Origin: Metabacillus mangrovi
GTDB lineage: Bacteria; Bacillota; Bacilli; Bacillales; Bacillaceae
Length of the DNA stretch: 38,800 nucleotides
Direction: 5' to 3'
Assembly (NCBI RefSeq): GCF_009711125.1
Contig: NZ_WMIB01000030.1
Span: 1-38,800, forward strand
Shown here: one piece after another, positions 17,353-24,828 of the stretch
Layout: each line of letters opens with the position of its first letter
How positions within the stretch are numbered: position 1 is the stretch's first letter
Notes under the pieces: generated by a model
The model's database searches: none
Told to the model about the DNA's origin: nothing
The model's input: the letters and a program-made list of their open reading frames with translations, nothing else
Position numbers and translations under genes: made by a program

Positions 17353-18246
17353 TTGAAAATAGCGATTGCCGGAGGATCCGGTTTCACAGGAAGCAATATT
17401 GCCCAGTACTTTGCGAGAGAAGGCCATCAGGTGATCATCCTGTCCCGAAGTGAGAAAGAAGGCTACGGAAACATCCGTTACGTGCAATGGATGACAGCCG
17501 GAGCCAATCCCTCCGAACACCTTGAAGGGCTGGACGCAATGATTAATCTGGCCGGCAAATCCATCAGCACCCGCTGGACGGAAGAAACGAAGCAGGAAAT
17601 TGTCGAAAGCCGGGTGGAATCTGTCCGTGAGGTCTATAAAATTCTTGAATCATTGAAACAGAAACCGTCTGTTTTTATTAATGCAAGTGCCGTCGGGATT
17701 TATGGAACGTCAGAAGAAAAAACCTTTACTGAAGAATCGGAAACAACCGGCAGTGATTTTCTATCCAGCACCGTCCAGAAATGGGAACAGGAAGCATCCA
17801 TGATCCGCGATCTCGGGATCCGCACGGTATACGCCCGCTTCGGCATCGTCCTCGGCGAAGGAGGCATGCTTCCTAAAATGATCACTCCATACAAACTGTA
17901 CGGCGGGGGTCCGCTTGGCTCGGGCAATCAGTGGATGTCCTGGATTCATGTTATGGATATTGCCGGTCTGATGGACCATATTATTAAAACCGAAGCGATC
18001 AGCGGCCCTGTAAACGCGACTGCCCCAAACCCTGTTCAGATGAATACTTTTGGAAAAGTACTCGGTGAGCAGCTGAATCGTCCGCACTGGCTGCCTGCTC
18101 CAAAAGGCGCCATTAAAGCAGCTCTTGGGGAAATGAGCATTCTCTTGCTTGAAGGGCAGAGGGTTCTTCCGAAGAAGGCCATTGAAAACGGGTACACATT
18201 TATCTACCCGACTCTTGAACGCGCGCTTGCAAACATAATAAAATAA
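17353..18246 (+). CDS. yfhF: NAD(P)-binding epimerase-like protein, YfhF/SulA family
   Basis: An atypical short-chain dehydrogenase of about 297 residues, TIGR01777 type. It has the Rossmann motif AGGSGFTGSN, a DAMINLAGKSI segment, the INASAVGIYG block carrying the catalytic-type Tyr, YARFGIVLG, and a C-terminal DUF1731-like tail. Proteins of this family are called sugar-nucleotide epimerases or cell-division inhibitors by similarity, with no proven substrate. TTG codons at 17347 and 17353 are both in frame; AGGTG 7 nt before 17353 favours that one. It is divergent from recX, as in B. subtilis, and followed closely by the amidohydrolase gene. Confidence 0.87.
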   Translation: MKIAIAGGSGFTGSNIAQYFAREGHQVIILSRSEKEGYGNIRYVQWMTAGANPSEHLEGLDAMINLAGKSISTRWTEETKQEIVESRVESVREVYKILESLKQKPSVFINASAVGIYGTSEEKTFTEESETTGSDFLSSTVQKWEQEASMIRDLGIRTVYARFGIVLGEGGMLPKMITPYKLYGGGPLGSGNQWMSWIHVMDIAGLMDHIIKTEAISGPVNATAPNPVQMNTFGKVLGEQLNRPHWLPAPKGAIKAALGEMSILLLEGQRVLPKKAIENGYTFIYPTLERALANIIK

Positions 18247-18277
18247 AAGAAAATACATTTTTGTCAGGAGCAAAAAA

Positions 18278-19450
18278 ATGACCTGCACACTCTTTAAAAA
18301 TGCCACCATTTTTCCGGTTACATCTGATGTGCTATATGCGTCCGATCTGCTCGTAAAGGACGGAAAAATCGCAGCCATCGGAAAGGACCTGCAAGCTCCG
18401 GATTTATGCAAGGTTATCGATTGCCGGGACCAGTATTTGTTCCCGGGTTTTATTGACGTACACACCCACTTGGGGCTGTATGATGAAGGAACCGGATGGG
18501 CAGGAAATGATGCCAATGAGACAGTAGAGCCGCTTACTCCTCACATCCGGGCCCTGGATGGTGTACATCCGCTTGACTCCGGCTTCCGTGATGCCATCTC
18601 CCATGGAATTACAACGGTTCATATCATGCCGGGGAGCGCCAATGTAATCGGAGGCACCACTTCTGTTATCAAAACGTTCGGCGTGAACATCCGGAATATG
18701 CTCGTGAAGGAAACAGCCGGCCTGAAGATTGCACTCGGTGAGAACCCGAAACGCATACACAGCCACGGCAACAAAGATTCAATTACACGAATGGGCATCA
18801 TGGGCATGCTGCGCGAAGCCTTCTACCTCGCAAAATTTTGCGATGAAAAGGAAGACTTCCGATCCATCTCTATAAAGCGCGCTTTAAGACGGGAAATCCC
18901 CGTCCGTATCCATGCCCATCGAGCGGATGACATCCTTTCCGCAAAGCGGTTCGCAGAGGAATTCAACCTCGACTACCGGATTGAGCATTGCACCGAAGGG
19001 CACCTGATCGCAGAGGAATTTGCCGGATCAAAAGCGAAGGTAAGCGTCGGGCCTACCTTTACCCGCCGCTCCAAAGTCGAGCTTAAAAACAAAAGCTGGA
19101 GTACCTATCAGGCACTCGCTGATCAGGGAGTGGAAGTCTCCATCACCACTGATCACCCTTATACGCCGATCCAATATCTTAATGTAGTCGCCTCCCTCGC
19201 TGTCCGGGAAGGCTTTGACGAGCAAAAGGCACTGGAGGGAATCACCATCACTGCCGCACGGAATCTTCAGGTCGCCGACCGCGTCGGAAGTCTTGAAGCG
19301 GGAAAAGATGCAGATATCGTGCTCTGGAGCCATCATCCGTTCCACTATTTGGCTAAACCGAAATGCACGATGATCAACGGAAATTTTGTTTTTGAAGAAC
19401 CCGGCTGGGCCTCTGAAAACGGCACAAAAATTGGCCAAAAAAACCAGTGA
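18278..19450 (+). CDS. Metal-dependent amidohydrolase (imidazolonepropionase-like)
   Basis: A 390-residue amidohydrolase-superfamily enzyme. The metal-binding His62 and His64 are in DVHTHLGL. Further ligands are likely His212/His214 (RIHAHRAD), His237 (RIEHCTEGH) and Asp292 (TTDHPYTP). The N- and C-terminal beta segments (YLFPGFID; GSLEAGKDADIVLW) form the usual flanking sandwich. The domain order resembles imidazolonepropionase-like and prolidase-like hydrolases. The substrate cannot be told, and no hut genes are nearby. The ATG has AGGAG about 8 nt upstream. It begins 31 nt after yfhF, so they may be co-transcribed. It is not part of the B. subtilis yfh cluster, hence an insertion in this lineage. 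Confidence 0.85.
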   Translation: MTCTLFKNATIFPVTSDVLYASDLLVKDGKIAAIGKDLQAPDLCKVIDCRDQYLFPGFIDVHTHLGLYDEGTGWAGNDANETVEPLTPHIRALDGVHPLDSGFRDAISHGITTVHIMPGSANVIGGTTSVIKTFGVNIRNMLVKETAGLKIALGENPKRIHSHGNKDSITRMGIMGMLREAFYLAKFCDEKEDFRSISIKRALRREIPVRIHAHRADDILSAKRFAEEFNLDYRIEHCTEGHLIAEEFAGSKAKVSVGPTFTRRSKVELKNKSWSTYQALADQGVEVSITTDHPYTPIQYLNVVASLAVREGFDEQKALEGITITAARNLQVADRVGSLEAGKDADIVLWSHHPFHYLAKPKCTMINGNFVFEEPGWASENGTKIGQKNQ

Positions 19451-19560
19451 TTTTCCGTAAAAAAAGTGTATCTTTTTCATAAAAATTCGAGTATGATATC
19501 AGTGCATGGCTCGCTTCTGAAGCCTTGCTGTACATGACAATTTAATGACCTGGGATCAAT

Positions 19561-19656
19561 GGGAAGGCAAATGGTGCGCCACCGTCAAAACGGTTCTAGT
19601 GGGTTCGATTCCCACCCCGAAATTTTTTGGCTAATTTAAAAAATTTCGAGGGTGGG
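19561..19656 (+). ncRNA. tRNA-like T-arm and overlapping 18-bp hairpin in the leader of the acetyltransferase gene
   Basis: GTGGG-TTCGATT-CCCAC (19599-19615) has the exact stem and loop of a tRNA T-arm, preceded by a small hairpin ACCGT-CAAA-ACGGT (19581-19594). The CCCAC arm is shared with a second, longer hairpin. In it CCCACCC plus CGAAATTTTTT (19611-19628) pair with AAAAAATTTCG and GGGTGGG (19638-19656), leaving one bulged A. The two structures exclude each other. No matching acceptor stem or D-arm was found, so it is not a normal tRNA. It may be a structured leader or a decayed tRNA. Confidence 0.45.
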
Positions 19657-19700
19657 GCTAAAGCTACACGTCTGCCCTCATGTTGGAGGGAGCGAGAAAG

Positions 19701-20258
19701 ATGCTTAAAAAACGTGACATTCACGATAGTCATGCGCTGTACGAACTCATGGTACACCCTGAAGTCTTCCCTTATGTACGTCATAAAGCTGAATCCATCG
19801 AAGAATACCTGTTTTTAACGAAGCAAATAATCGAAGCCGAAGAGCGCAGTGAATTGATTTCACGTACCATTCTCGACGAATGGGGCTCTCCAATCGGGAC
19901 CATCAGCCTTTTTGACCTCCAGGAAAATGCCGGGTTCCTCGGAACCTGGCTCGGCAAGCCTTACCATGGTCAAGGCTACAACCAGACCGCCAAGGACGCC
20001 TTCTTTAACGAACTGTTCTACGAACTCGGCATCGAGACTATTTTCCTCCGGATTCGGAAGCGAAACGTCCGATCCATCAAAGCAGCAGAAAAACTGCCGT
20101 ACGCCATAAACGCAAACGAAACGCGGACTGCACTGCTCGAGCAAATTAACAACGGTGAAGACATCTTCAGCCTTTACGAGATCACAAAAGATCTCTATAC
20201 ACTTTACACCATGAGAACCCCTTCCATCGCGGAGGAACAGCATTTGAAAGAAGCATAA
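19701..20258 (+). CDS. GNAT family N-acetyltransferase
   Basis: A 185-residue protein of the GNAT acetyltransferase fold. It shows the LISRTILDEWGSPIGTISLFD strand pair, the LGTWLGKPYHGQGYNQTAKDAF segment (acetyl-CoA-binding motif A, with Gln-Gly-x-Asn in the pyrophosphate loop) and the IETIFLRIRKRNVRSIKAAEKLPY block. This resembles the RimJ/RimL-like subgroup. The acceptor substrate is unknown. ATG 19701 was chosen over the in-frame ATG at 19680 because GGAGGG lies 10 nt before it. A complex stem-loop region lies directly upstream and a terminator directly downstream, so the gene is likely a single-gene unit. Confidence 0.85.
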   Translation: MLKKRDIHDSHALYELMVHPEVFPYVRHKAESIEEYLFLTKQIIEAEERSELISRTILDEWGSPIGTISLFDLQENAGFLGTWLGKPYHGQGYNQTAKDAFFNELFYELGIETIFLRIRKRNVRSIKAAEKLPYAINANETRTALLEQINNGEDIFSLYEITKDLYTLYTMRTPSIAEEQHLKEA

Positions 20259-20267
20259 AAGCTTGGA

Positions 20268-20290
20268 AACCCGCCGATGGCGGGTTTTTT
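20268..20290 (+). terminator. Terminator of the acetyltransferase gene
   Basis: AACCCGCC-GAT-GGCGGGTT followed by TTTT on the plus strand. It separates the gene from the repeat array that starts 11 bases later. Confidence 0.9.
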
Positions 20291-20300
20291 GGTTTGGATA

Positions 20301-20939
20301 CGTGCCACACTCGATAATTTACGTGCCGAAATCAACCATGCTCGTGCCAAACTGATTTTACGTGCCAATCCTTAAGAGTTACGTGCCGCACTCGATCCTT
20401 TTCGTGCCGGAACTGCTAAACCACGTGCCATAAACAACCATGCTCGTGCCATACTGATTTTACGTGCCAACCCTCAGGAGTTACGTGCCGCACTCGCTCC
20501 TATTCGTGCCGGAACTGCTAAACCACGTGCCGAAAACTCCGTGCTCGTGCCATACTGATTTTACGTGCCAATCCTCAAGAGTTACGTGCCGCACTTGGTA
20601 CTTTTCGTGCCGGAACTGCTAAATCACGTGCCATAAACATCCGTGCTCGTGCCAAACTGTTTTTACGTGCCAATCCTCAGGAGTTACGTGCCGCACTCGC
20701 TCCTATTCGTGCCGGAACTGCTAAATCACGTGCCGAAAACATTCGCGCTCGTGCCGATCTGTTTTTACGTGCCAATCCTCAGGAGTTACGTGCCGGACTC
20801 GATCCTTTTCGTGCCGGAACTGCTAAACCACGTGCCGAAAACATCCGTGCTCGTGCCATACTGATTTTACGTGCCAATCCTCAGGAGTTACGTGCCGCAC
20901 TCGCTCCTTTTCGTGCCGGATCTGCTAAATCACGCGCCA
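20301..20939. repeat. CGTGCC module array, 102-bp higher-order repeat
   Basis: Thirty-two copies of CGTGCC (the last is CGCGCC) are spaced 21, 21, 21, 18 and 21 bp apart, making a 102-bp super-unit. Super-units begin at 20382, 20484, 20585, 20687, 20789 and 20891, with a shortened first unit at 20301. Each of the five spacers has its own sequence, repeated from unit to unit. Because the steps are multiples of three, a spurious frame reads Val-Pro every six or seven residues; there is no ribosome site, so no gene is called. Confidence 0.95.
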
Positions 20940-21076
20940 TAAACAAAACCAACTTCACACCAAACTCCCCCCAATTATCCATAGTAACTGCTGAAATTTT
21001 TCCTGATTTCCGTCGTATTTTTTCTTCCCGCTTTGTCGATGATAAGGCTAGCCTAAAAAATGGAGCTGATGCCAAA

Positions 21077-21196
21077 ATGGAAAAAAGACGTCATGAAAAT
21101 TCAAAAAAGACACTATCATCAATGCAGGAAGTTTTATATGGAAGAGAGTTTAAAGCAGCGGATCGGGCCGGCGGTTTTACGAAGAAGAAGAATTAG
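21077..21196 (+). CDS. yfhE: YfhE family small protein
   Basis: A 39-residue basic peptide beginning MEKRRHENSKKTLSSMQEV, followed by LYGREFKAADRAGG and ending in KKKN. The TLSSMQEVLYGREFKAADRAGG-type core identifies the YfhE family of Bacillaceae. The function is unknown. GGAG lies 11 nt before the ATG. A different frame over the same DNA is longer (21060-21302), but the family match settles the choice. It is immediately upstream of yfhD on the same strand, the pairing seen in B. subtilis. Confidence 0.85.
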   Translation: MEKRRHENSKKTLSSMQEVLYGREFKAADRAGGFTKKKN

Positions 21197-21270
21197 TTAC
21201 CAGCATGACAGGCCATACATAAAGCCATCCTATGAAGGAACTACAAGTTCACTAACGGGAGGCGTTCACG

Positions 21271-21459
21271 ATGGGAAGAGGACACAAGCAGCATACTCGT
21301 GATAAAAACAAGAATGGTCTTGCTCAAGTTCCGAAGCAGCTGAAAAAAGAGACGGATGGAACGTATGAGGAGTTCTCTCGTGAATTAGCCGATCAGGCTG
21401 ATATGGAAGCCCAGGCGAGAGCCAATGCGGCCAATCAGCGTCAAAAACGCAAAAAGTAA
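21271..21459 (+). CDS. yfhD: YfhD family small protein
   Basis: A 62-residue, highly charged protein starting MGRGHKQHTRDKNKNGLAQVP and containing the EEFSRELADQADMEAQARA segment typical of YfhD, with a basic QKRKK end. No function is known. The ATG has GGGAGG 7-8 nt upstream. It is the second gene of a probable yfhE-yfhD unit closed by a strong terminator. Confidence 0.87.
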   Translation: MGRGHKQHTRDKNKNGLAQVPKQLKKETDGTYEEFSRELADQADMEAQARANAANQRQKRKK

Positions 21460-21466
21460 AGAGCCG

Positions 21467-21502
21467 AGCCCCTGCTAAGGAGTCAGCAGGGGCTTTTCTT
21501 TA
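21467..21502 (+). terminator. Terminator between yfhD and the NlpC/P60 gene
   Basis: AGCCCCTGCT and AGCAGGGGCT form a 10-bp perfect stem around eight bases, followed by TTTCTTT on the plus strand. The convergent wall-protein gene ends at 21500. Confidence 0.88.
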
Positions 21503-22705
21503 CAGTCTTTTTGCTTCTAAAAATTTATTCGACCAGTACTTGCTCACTTTGTAGTGAATCACTTTCACGCCCTCATTTGAAGCCAGGATGACTTGGCCGT
21601 TTCCAGCATATATAGTAGGGATGACAGAACCCGACTGAAAAAAAACGAGGTCTCCCGGCAGCAGCTCCTCTTCTTTTACTTCCTGTCCAAGTTGGATTTG
21701 CTCCCGTCCATAACGGGGCAGGCTGATGCCTGAAGATTTTTTAAAAACATATTGAACGAATCCGCCGGTATCAAATCCGGTTTCCGGAGTCGTTCCTCCA
21801 GCTGCATAGTGTGACCCGGCCAGGGATTCCGCTTCTTTAACTGCCGGATTGCTGCGGTCCACATCCAGATGGCTGACCCGCCGGACTCCAGCCAATTTTC
21901 CCTTCAAAAAGCTGTTGGTCAGGTAGCTTACGCTGACTGAATTGGCTCCGCCGATCTGCGTTGCATTCAGAATCTGCTGGTCGCCGCTATAGATGCCAAC
22001 ATGGGAAATTCCCGGTCTATGTGTGTCCCGGAAAAAGACGAGGTCTCCCGGCAGTAGATCCTTCATGTCAACGGGAGTCCCCACTGCCCATTGCTGTTCC
22101 GGTGTATCCGGCAGATAAATTTCGGCAGACTGTTCATACACATATTTTGTATATCCGGAGCAATCAAATCCAGAGAGAGTTTTTCCGCCTTGCACATAAG
22201 GCGTGCCTAGCAGGCTGGCTGCTTCTGCGACGGCGGCATTCGAGGTTTGCAGCGGCAAGTCGGAAGTGATCCGTTTTGCCCCGTAATAGCGGCTGTACCA
22301 GTAATCTGAGCCCTTAAATTTCACCGATGTTACCCCTTCTGAAACAGAGCTGTAGATCATGCGGCCGTTTCCCTCATAAATTCCGGTTGTCGTTATTTTT
22401 CCTGTAGATGTGTCCTTAAAGAACAGAACGTCCCCAATTTCAAGATTTTCACGTTCTGTCTCAGCCCCGAACGCCCATTGCTCACTGGAAAGAGGGGGCA
22501 GACTGATTCCTTTTGACTGCTGAAAAACATATTGCACGAATCCTGCTGAATTGAACCCTTCTGAGGGAGCGTTCCCGCCGGCAGCATATTCTTCTCCTAT
22601 AAACTGGTTGGCTGTTTGGATAATTGGCCCTTCGTCAGCGGATGCATGTACTCCTGCTGTAAGGCTTGTCCCGAGAACTGCCGCAGCAAGCGTTGTAAAT
22701 TTCAT
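21500..22705 (-). CDS. Secreted protein with three NlpC/P60 (C40) domains, two lacking catalytic residues
   Basis: A 401-residue protein with a signal peptide (MKFTTLAAAVLGTSLTAGVHASA) and three C40-type repeats of about 125 residues. Domain 2 has the catalytic pair Asp181-Cys182 (GFDCSGY) and His235 (GISHVGIY), as in gamma-D-glutamyl-L-diamino acid peptidases that cut peptidoglycan stem peptides. In domain 1 the Cys position is Ser53 (GFNSAGF) and the His is Thr106. In domain 3 they are Thr313 (GFDTGGF) and Ile362. Domains 1 and 3 therefore look non-catalytic, perhaps used for wall binding. There are no SH3 or LysM domains. It lies 39 nt after the threonine synthase gene on the same strand. 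Confidence 0.88.
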   Translation of the reverse strand: MKFTTLAAAVLGTSLTAGVHASADEGPIIQTANQFIGEEYAAGGNAPSEGFNSAGFVQYVFQQSKGISLPPLSSEQWAFGAETERENLEIGDVLFFKDTSTGKITTTGIYEGNGRMIYSSVSEGVTSVKFKGSDYWYSRYYGAKRITSDLPLQTSNAAVAEAASLLGTPYVQGGKTLSGFDCSGYTKYVYEQSAEIYLPDTPEQQWAVGTPVDMKDLLPGDLVFFRDTHRPGISHVGIYSGDQQILNATQIGGANSVSVSYLTNSFLKGKLAGVRRVSHLDVDRSNPAVKEAESLAGSHYAAGGTTPETGFDTGGFVQYVFKKSSGISLPRYGREQIQLGQEVKEEELLPGDLVFFQSGSVIPTIYAGNGQVILASNEGVKVIHYKVSKYWSNKFLEAKRL

Positions 22706-22744
22706 AGTTGGAGTCTCCTTTACAGGTTGGTCTCCATCAGTATG

Positions 22745-24001
22745 TCAGTGCTGTCCGCATCTGCCAATAGCGCCAAATTCCCAGCCCTTTATCTTCAGGG
22801 ATTCACCTGGTTCGAGTACAGGAAACTCCACTTCCAGGTCATCTGCATACTTGATCCCGAGGCCGGTGTTCAGCAGGACGACCTGATCCTCTTCCTTGAT
22901 CCAGTTGTCTGCACGGAGCTTTTTGGCGGCTGCAAAAACAGCAGCACCCTCCGGACAGATGAACAGGCCTTCTTTTGACGCGACCTCAAGCTGCTCCGTA
23001 TGAATCTCACTTTCCTGTACGGCAACGGCACAGCCATTCGTCTCATATAAAGCATCCAGAACGAGAAAATCGCCGATTGCTTTAGGCACATTGATTCCAA
23101 AGGCACCGGTTTTAGAATCCTGCCAGAATTCGGATTCCCTTTTTCCTTCTTCCCACGCTTTCACAATCGGTGCACAGCCTTCAGCCTGAACAGCAACGAG
23201 CCTTGGGAGTTTATCTGCGGCAATCCAGCCAAGCTTCTGCAGCTCTACCAGTGCTTTATAAATCCCGATCAGCCCAACTCCGCCCCCAGTCGGATAAAGA
23301 ATCACATCCGGAACCTGCCATCCGAATTGTTCAGCGATTTCAAGACCCATCGTCTTCTTTCCTTCAATCCGGTAAGGTTCTTTGAGTGTAGATGCATCGT
23401 AGTATCCTTCCTTTGCGACGAGCTCGCCGACCATTTTCCCTGCATCGCTGATTAATCCGTTTACGAGCCACAGCCTTGCTCCCGATGCCGCGCATTCTTT
23501 TCTCGTTGTAACCGGGGCATCCACCGGCATCACGATGTTCGCTTCGATCCCGGCCCTGGCTGCGTAGAGCGACCAGGCTGCTCCGGCATTGCCGTTTGTC
23601 GGCATAGCGAATTTCTTTACCCCGAGCTCTTTTGCCTTTGACAGGCCGACTGCCGCTCCTCTCGCTTTGAATGAACCTGTCGGAATCAGCCCCTCATCCT
23701 TCATAAACAGTGCGGGAATGCCATACTGTTCTCCCATTTTCGCAACAGGCAGAACCGGGGTCCCGCCTTCCCCCATCGTGACCGCATTTTCTTCATTTTT
23801 TACCGGCAGAAGTTCATGGTATCTCCATAGATTATCCTGGCGCGAAATCAGATCCTCTTTCTTCCATTCGTGTTTCAGTTTTTCGTAATCGTAATCCACA
23901 AGAAGAGGCGAGCCGCACACACATAATTGATGAATCTCCTCAGGATTATAGGTCTTCCCGCATTTCGGACATACAAGGTGTGTCATGTAACTGTAAGTCA
24001 T
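22745..24001 (-). CDS. Threonine synthase with N-terminal zinc ribbon
   Basis: A 418-residue PLP enzyme. An N-terminal zinc-ribbon-like motif (Cys11-x2-Cys14, Cys27-x-Cys29) precedes the fold II domain. The cofactor-binding Lys112 is in PTGSFKARG, and the phosphate-binding loop is PTGGGVGLIG. It should convert O-phosphohomoserine to threonine. The zinc-ribbon type is distinct from the shorter ThrC of the hom-thrC-thrB operon, which is not here, so this may be a paralogue. The frame is open to 24073, but the ATG at 24001 has AGGGGG about 10 nt upstream while the ATG at 24010 touches it. A terminator-like hairpin lies in the leader. Confidence 0.85.
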   Translation of the reverse strand: MTYSYMTHLVCPKCGKTYNPEEIHQLCVCGSPLLVDYDYEKLKHEWKKEDLISRQDNLWRYHELLPVKNEENAVTMGEGGTPVLPVAKMGEQYGIPALFMKDEGLIPTGSFKARGAAVGLSKAKELGVKKFAMPTNGNAGAAWSLYAARAGIEANIVMPVDAPVTTRKECAASGARLWLVNGLISDAGKMVGELVAKEGYYDASTLKEPYRIEGKKTMGLEIAEQFGWQVPDVILYPTGGGVGLIGIYKALVELQKLGWIAADKLPRLVAVQAEGCAPIVKAWEEGKRESEFWQDSKTGAFGINVPKAIGDFLVLDALYETNGCAVAVQESEIHTEQLEVASKEGLFICPEGAAVFAAAKKLRADNWIKEEDQVVLLNTGLGIKYADDLEVEFPVLEPGESLKIKGWEFGAIGRCGQH

Positions 24002-24022
24002 CTTTTCCATCCCCCTGAAAAT

Positions 24023-24054
24023 AAAAAGGCCGCCCCTGATTAAGGATGAGCCTT
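24023..24054 (-). promoter_or_regulatory. Possible attenuator in the threonine synthase leader
   Basis: On the minus strand AAGGC and GCCTT close a hairpin with an internal CC/GG pairing, followed by TTTTTATTTT about 8 nt before the ribosome site. Upstream at 24064-24080, ATCAG-GCAGTG-CTGAT forms a small hairpin. Its CTGAT could instead pair with an ATCAG in the loop of the terminator-like hairpin. The stems are short, so this is tentative. Confidence 0.3.
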
Positions 24055-24175
24055 CCGTTTTTCTGATCAGCACTGCCTGATTTTATTTTAGCATACAAGA
24101 ATTCTCCACAAATTGGTTTACCTGTTGTTTTTTAAAAGTGTATGATAGAAACGGACTACTTTTTAGGAGGGATTC

Positions 24176-24781
24176 ATGATGGGTAAAAATCCAGCAGGTT
24201 TTTGGATACGGCTTGGTGCTAATCTGATTGACGCAGTCGTTTTTGCTGTTCTTGGCTTTTTGCTCGCTCTCATCTTAGGCGATCAAATCGGCCAGAACGC
24301 TAGCAGCGGCATTCAATTCCTTTACGGACTTTTGCTGCCGGTATTCTGGTATGGCTATACCGTTGGGAAAAAAGCAGTTTCCATTCGGATTGTCCGGAAG
24401 GATGGAACAAATGTAACGTTTTGGACAATGGTGAAACGCTCTTTATTGAGCGGTATCGTATACGGTCTTCCATTTTTCCTTGGTTTGATCATCGCTTTGG
24501 TCATGGGCTGGTCGGAAATGGTCGAACTCTTCACTACTCCAGTCCCGGCAGATCCGGCAGCAATGGATATGGAAATCAGCAACACCGCCTTGTCTGCTCT
24601 TGTCATTCTGTTTGGCGGGGGGCTTTTAAGCTTCATCCTCATTGCAGCCAGCGCCATTATGATTGGGGTAAGAGAAGACAAACGGGCTATTCATGATTTG
24701 ATCGCGGGTACATATGTAACCAGAAACAGCCCGGGAGCTGCATCTGCAGACAGCTACGAAGAATCAAAGGAAATTTTTTAA
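24176..24781 (+). CDS. RDD family membrane protein
   Basis: A 201-residue protein with the RDD-family start (GFWIRLGANLIDAVVF, containing the Arg and Asp of the family) and four hydrophobic segments at about 12-33, 45-60, 85-105 and 140-162. A conserved DKRAIHDLIAGTYV block lies near the end. RDD proteins are small membrane proteins of unclear role, some linked to ion exchange. ATG codons at 24176 and 24179 both follow AGGAGGG. It is divergent from threonine synthase. Confidence 0.82.
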   Translation: MMGKNPAGFWIRLGANLIDAVVFAVLGFLLALILGDQIGQNASSGIQFLYGLLLPVFWYGYTVGKKAVSIRIVRKDGTNVTFWTMVKRSLLSGIVYGLPFFLGLIIALVMGWSEMVELFTTPVPADPAAMDMEISNTALSALVILFGGGLLSFILIAASAIMIGVREDKRAIHDLIAGTYVTRNSPGAASADSYEESKEIF

Positions 24782-24790
24782 GACGAAAGC

Positions 24791-24828
24791 AAACCTGGAG
24801 TGCAAATGGCATTCCGGGTTTGTTTTTT
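24791..24828. terminator. Terminator between the RDD gene and its convergent neighbour
   Basis: AAACCTGGAGTGC pairs with GCATTCCGGGTTT through two G-U pairs, followed by TGTTTTTT on the plus strand. Confidence 0.8.

Noticed and set aside
19561-19630. Functional tRNA gene
   Set aside because: Only the T-arm fits; no acceptor partner, D-arm or anticodon arm of normal size could be found.
20643-20864. Val-Pro-rich open frame in the CGTGCC array
   Set aside because: It exists only because module lengths are multiples of three; there is no ribosome site and frames of this kind open anywhere in the array.
20301-20939. CRISPR array
   Set aside because: The repeated core is only six bases, the spacers themselves repeat from unit to unit, and there are no cas genes nearby.
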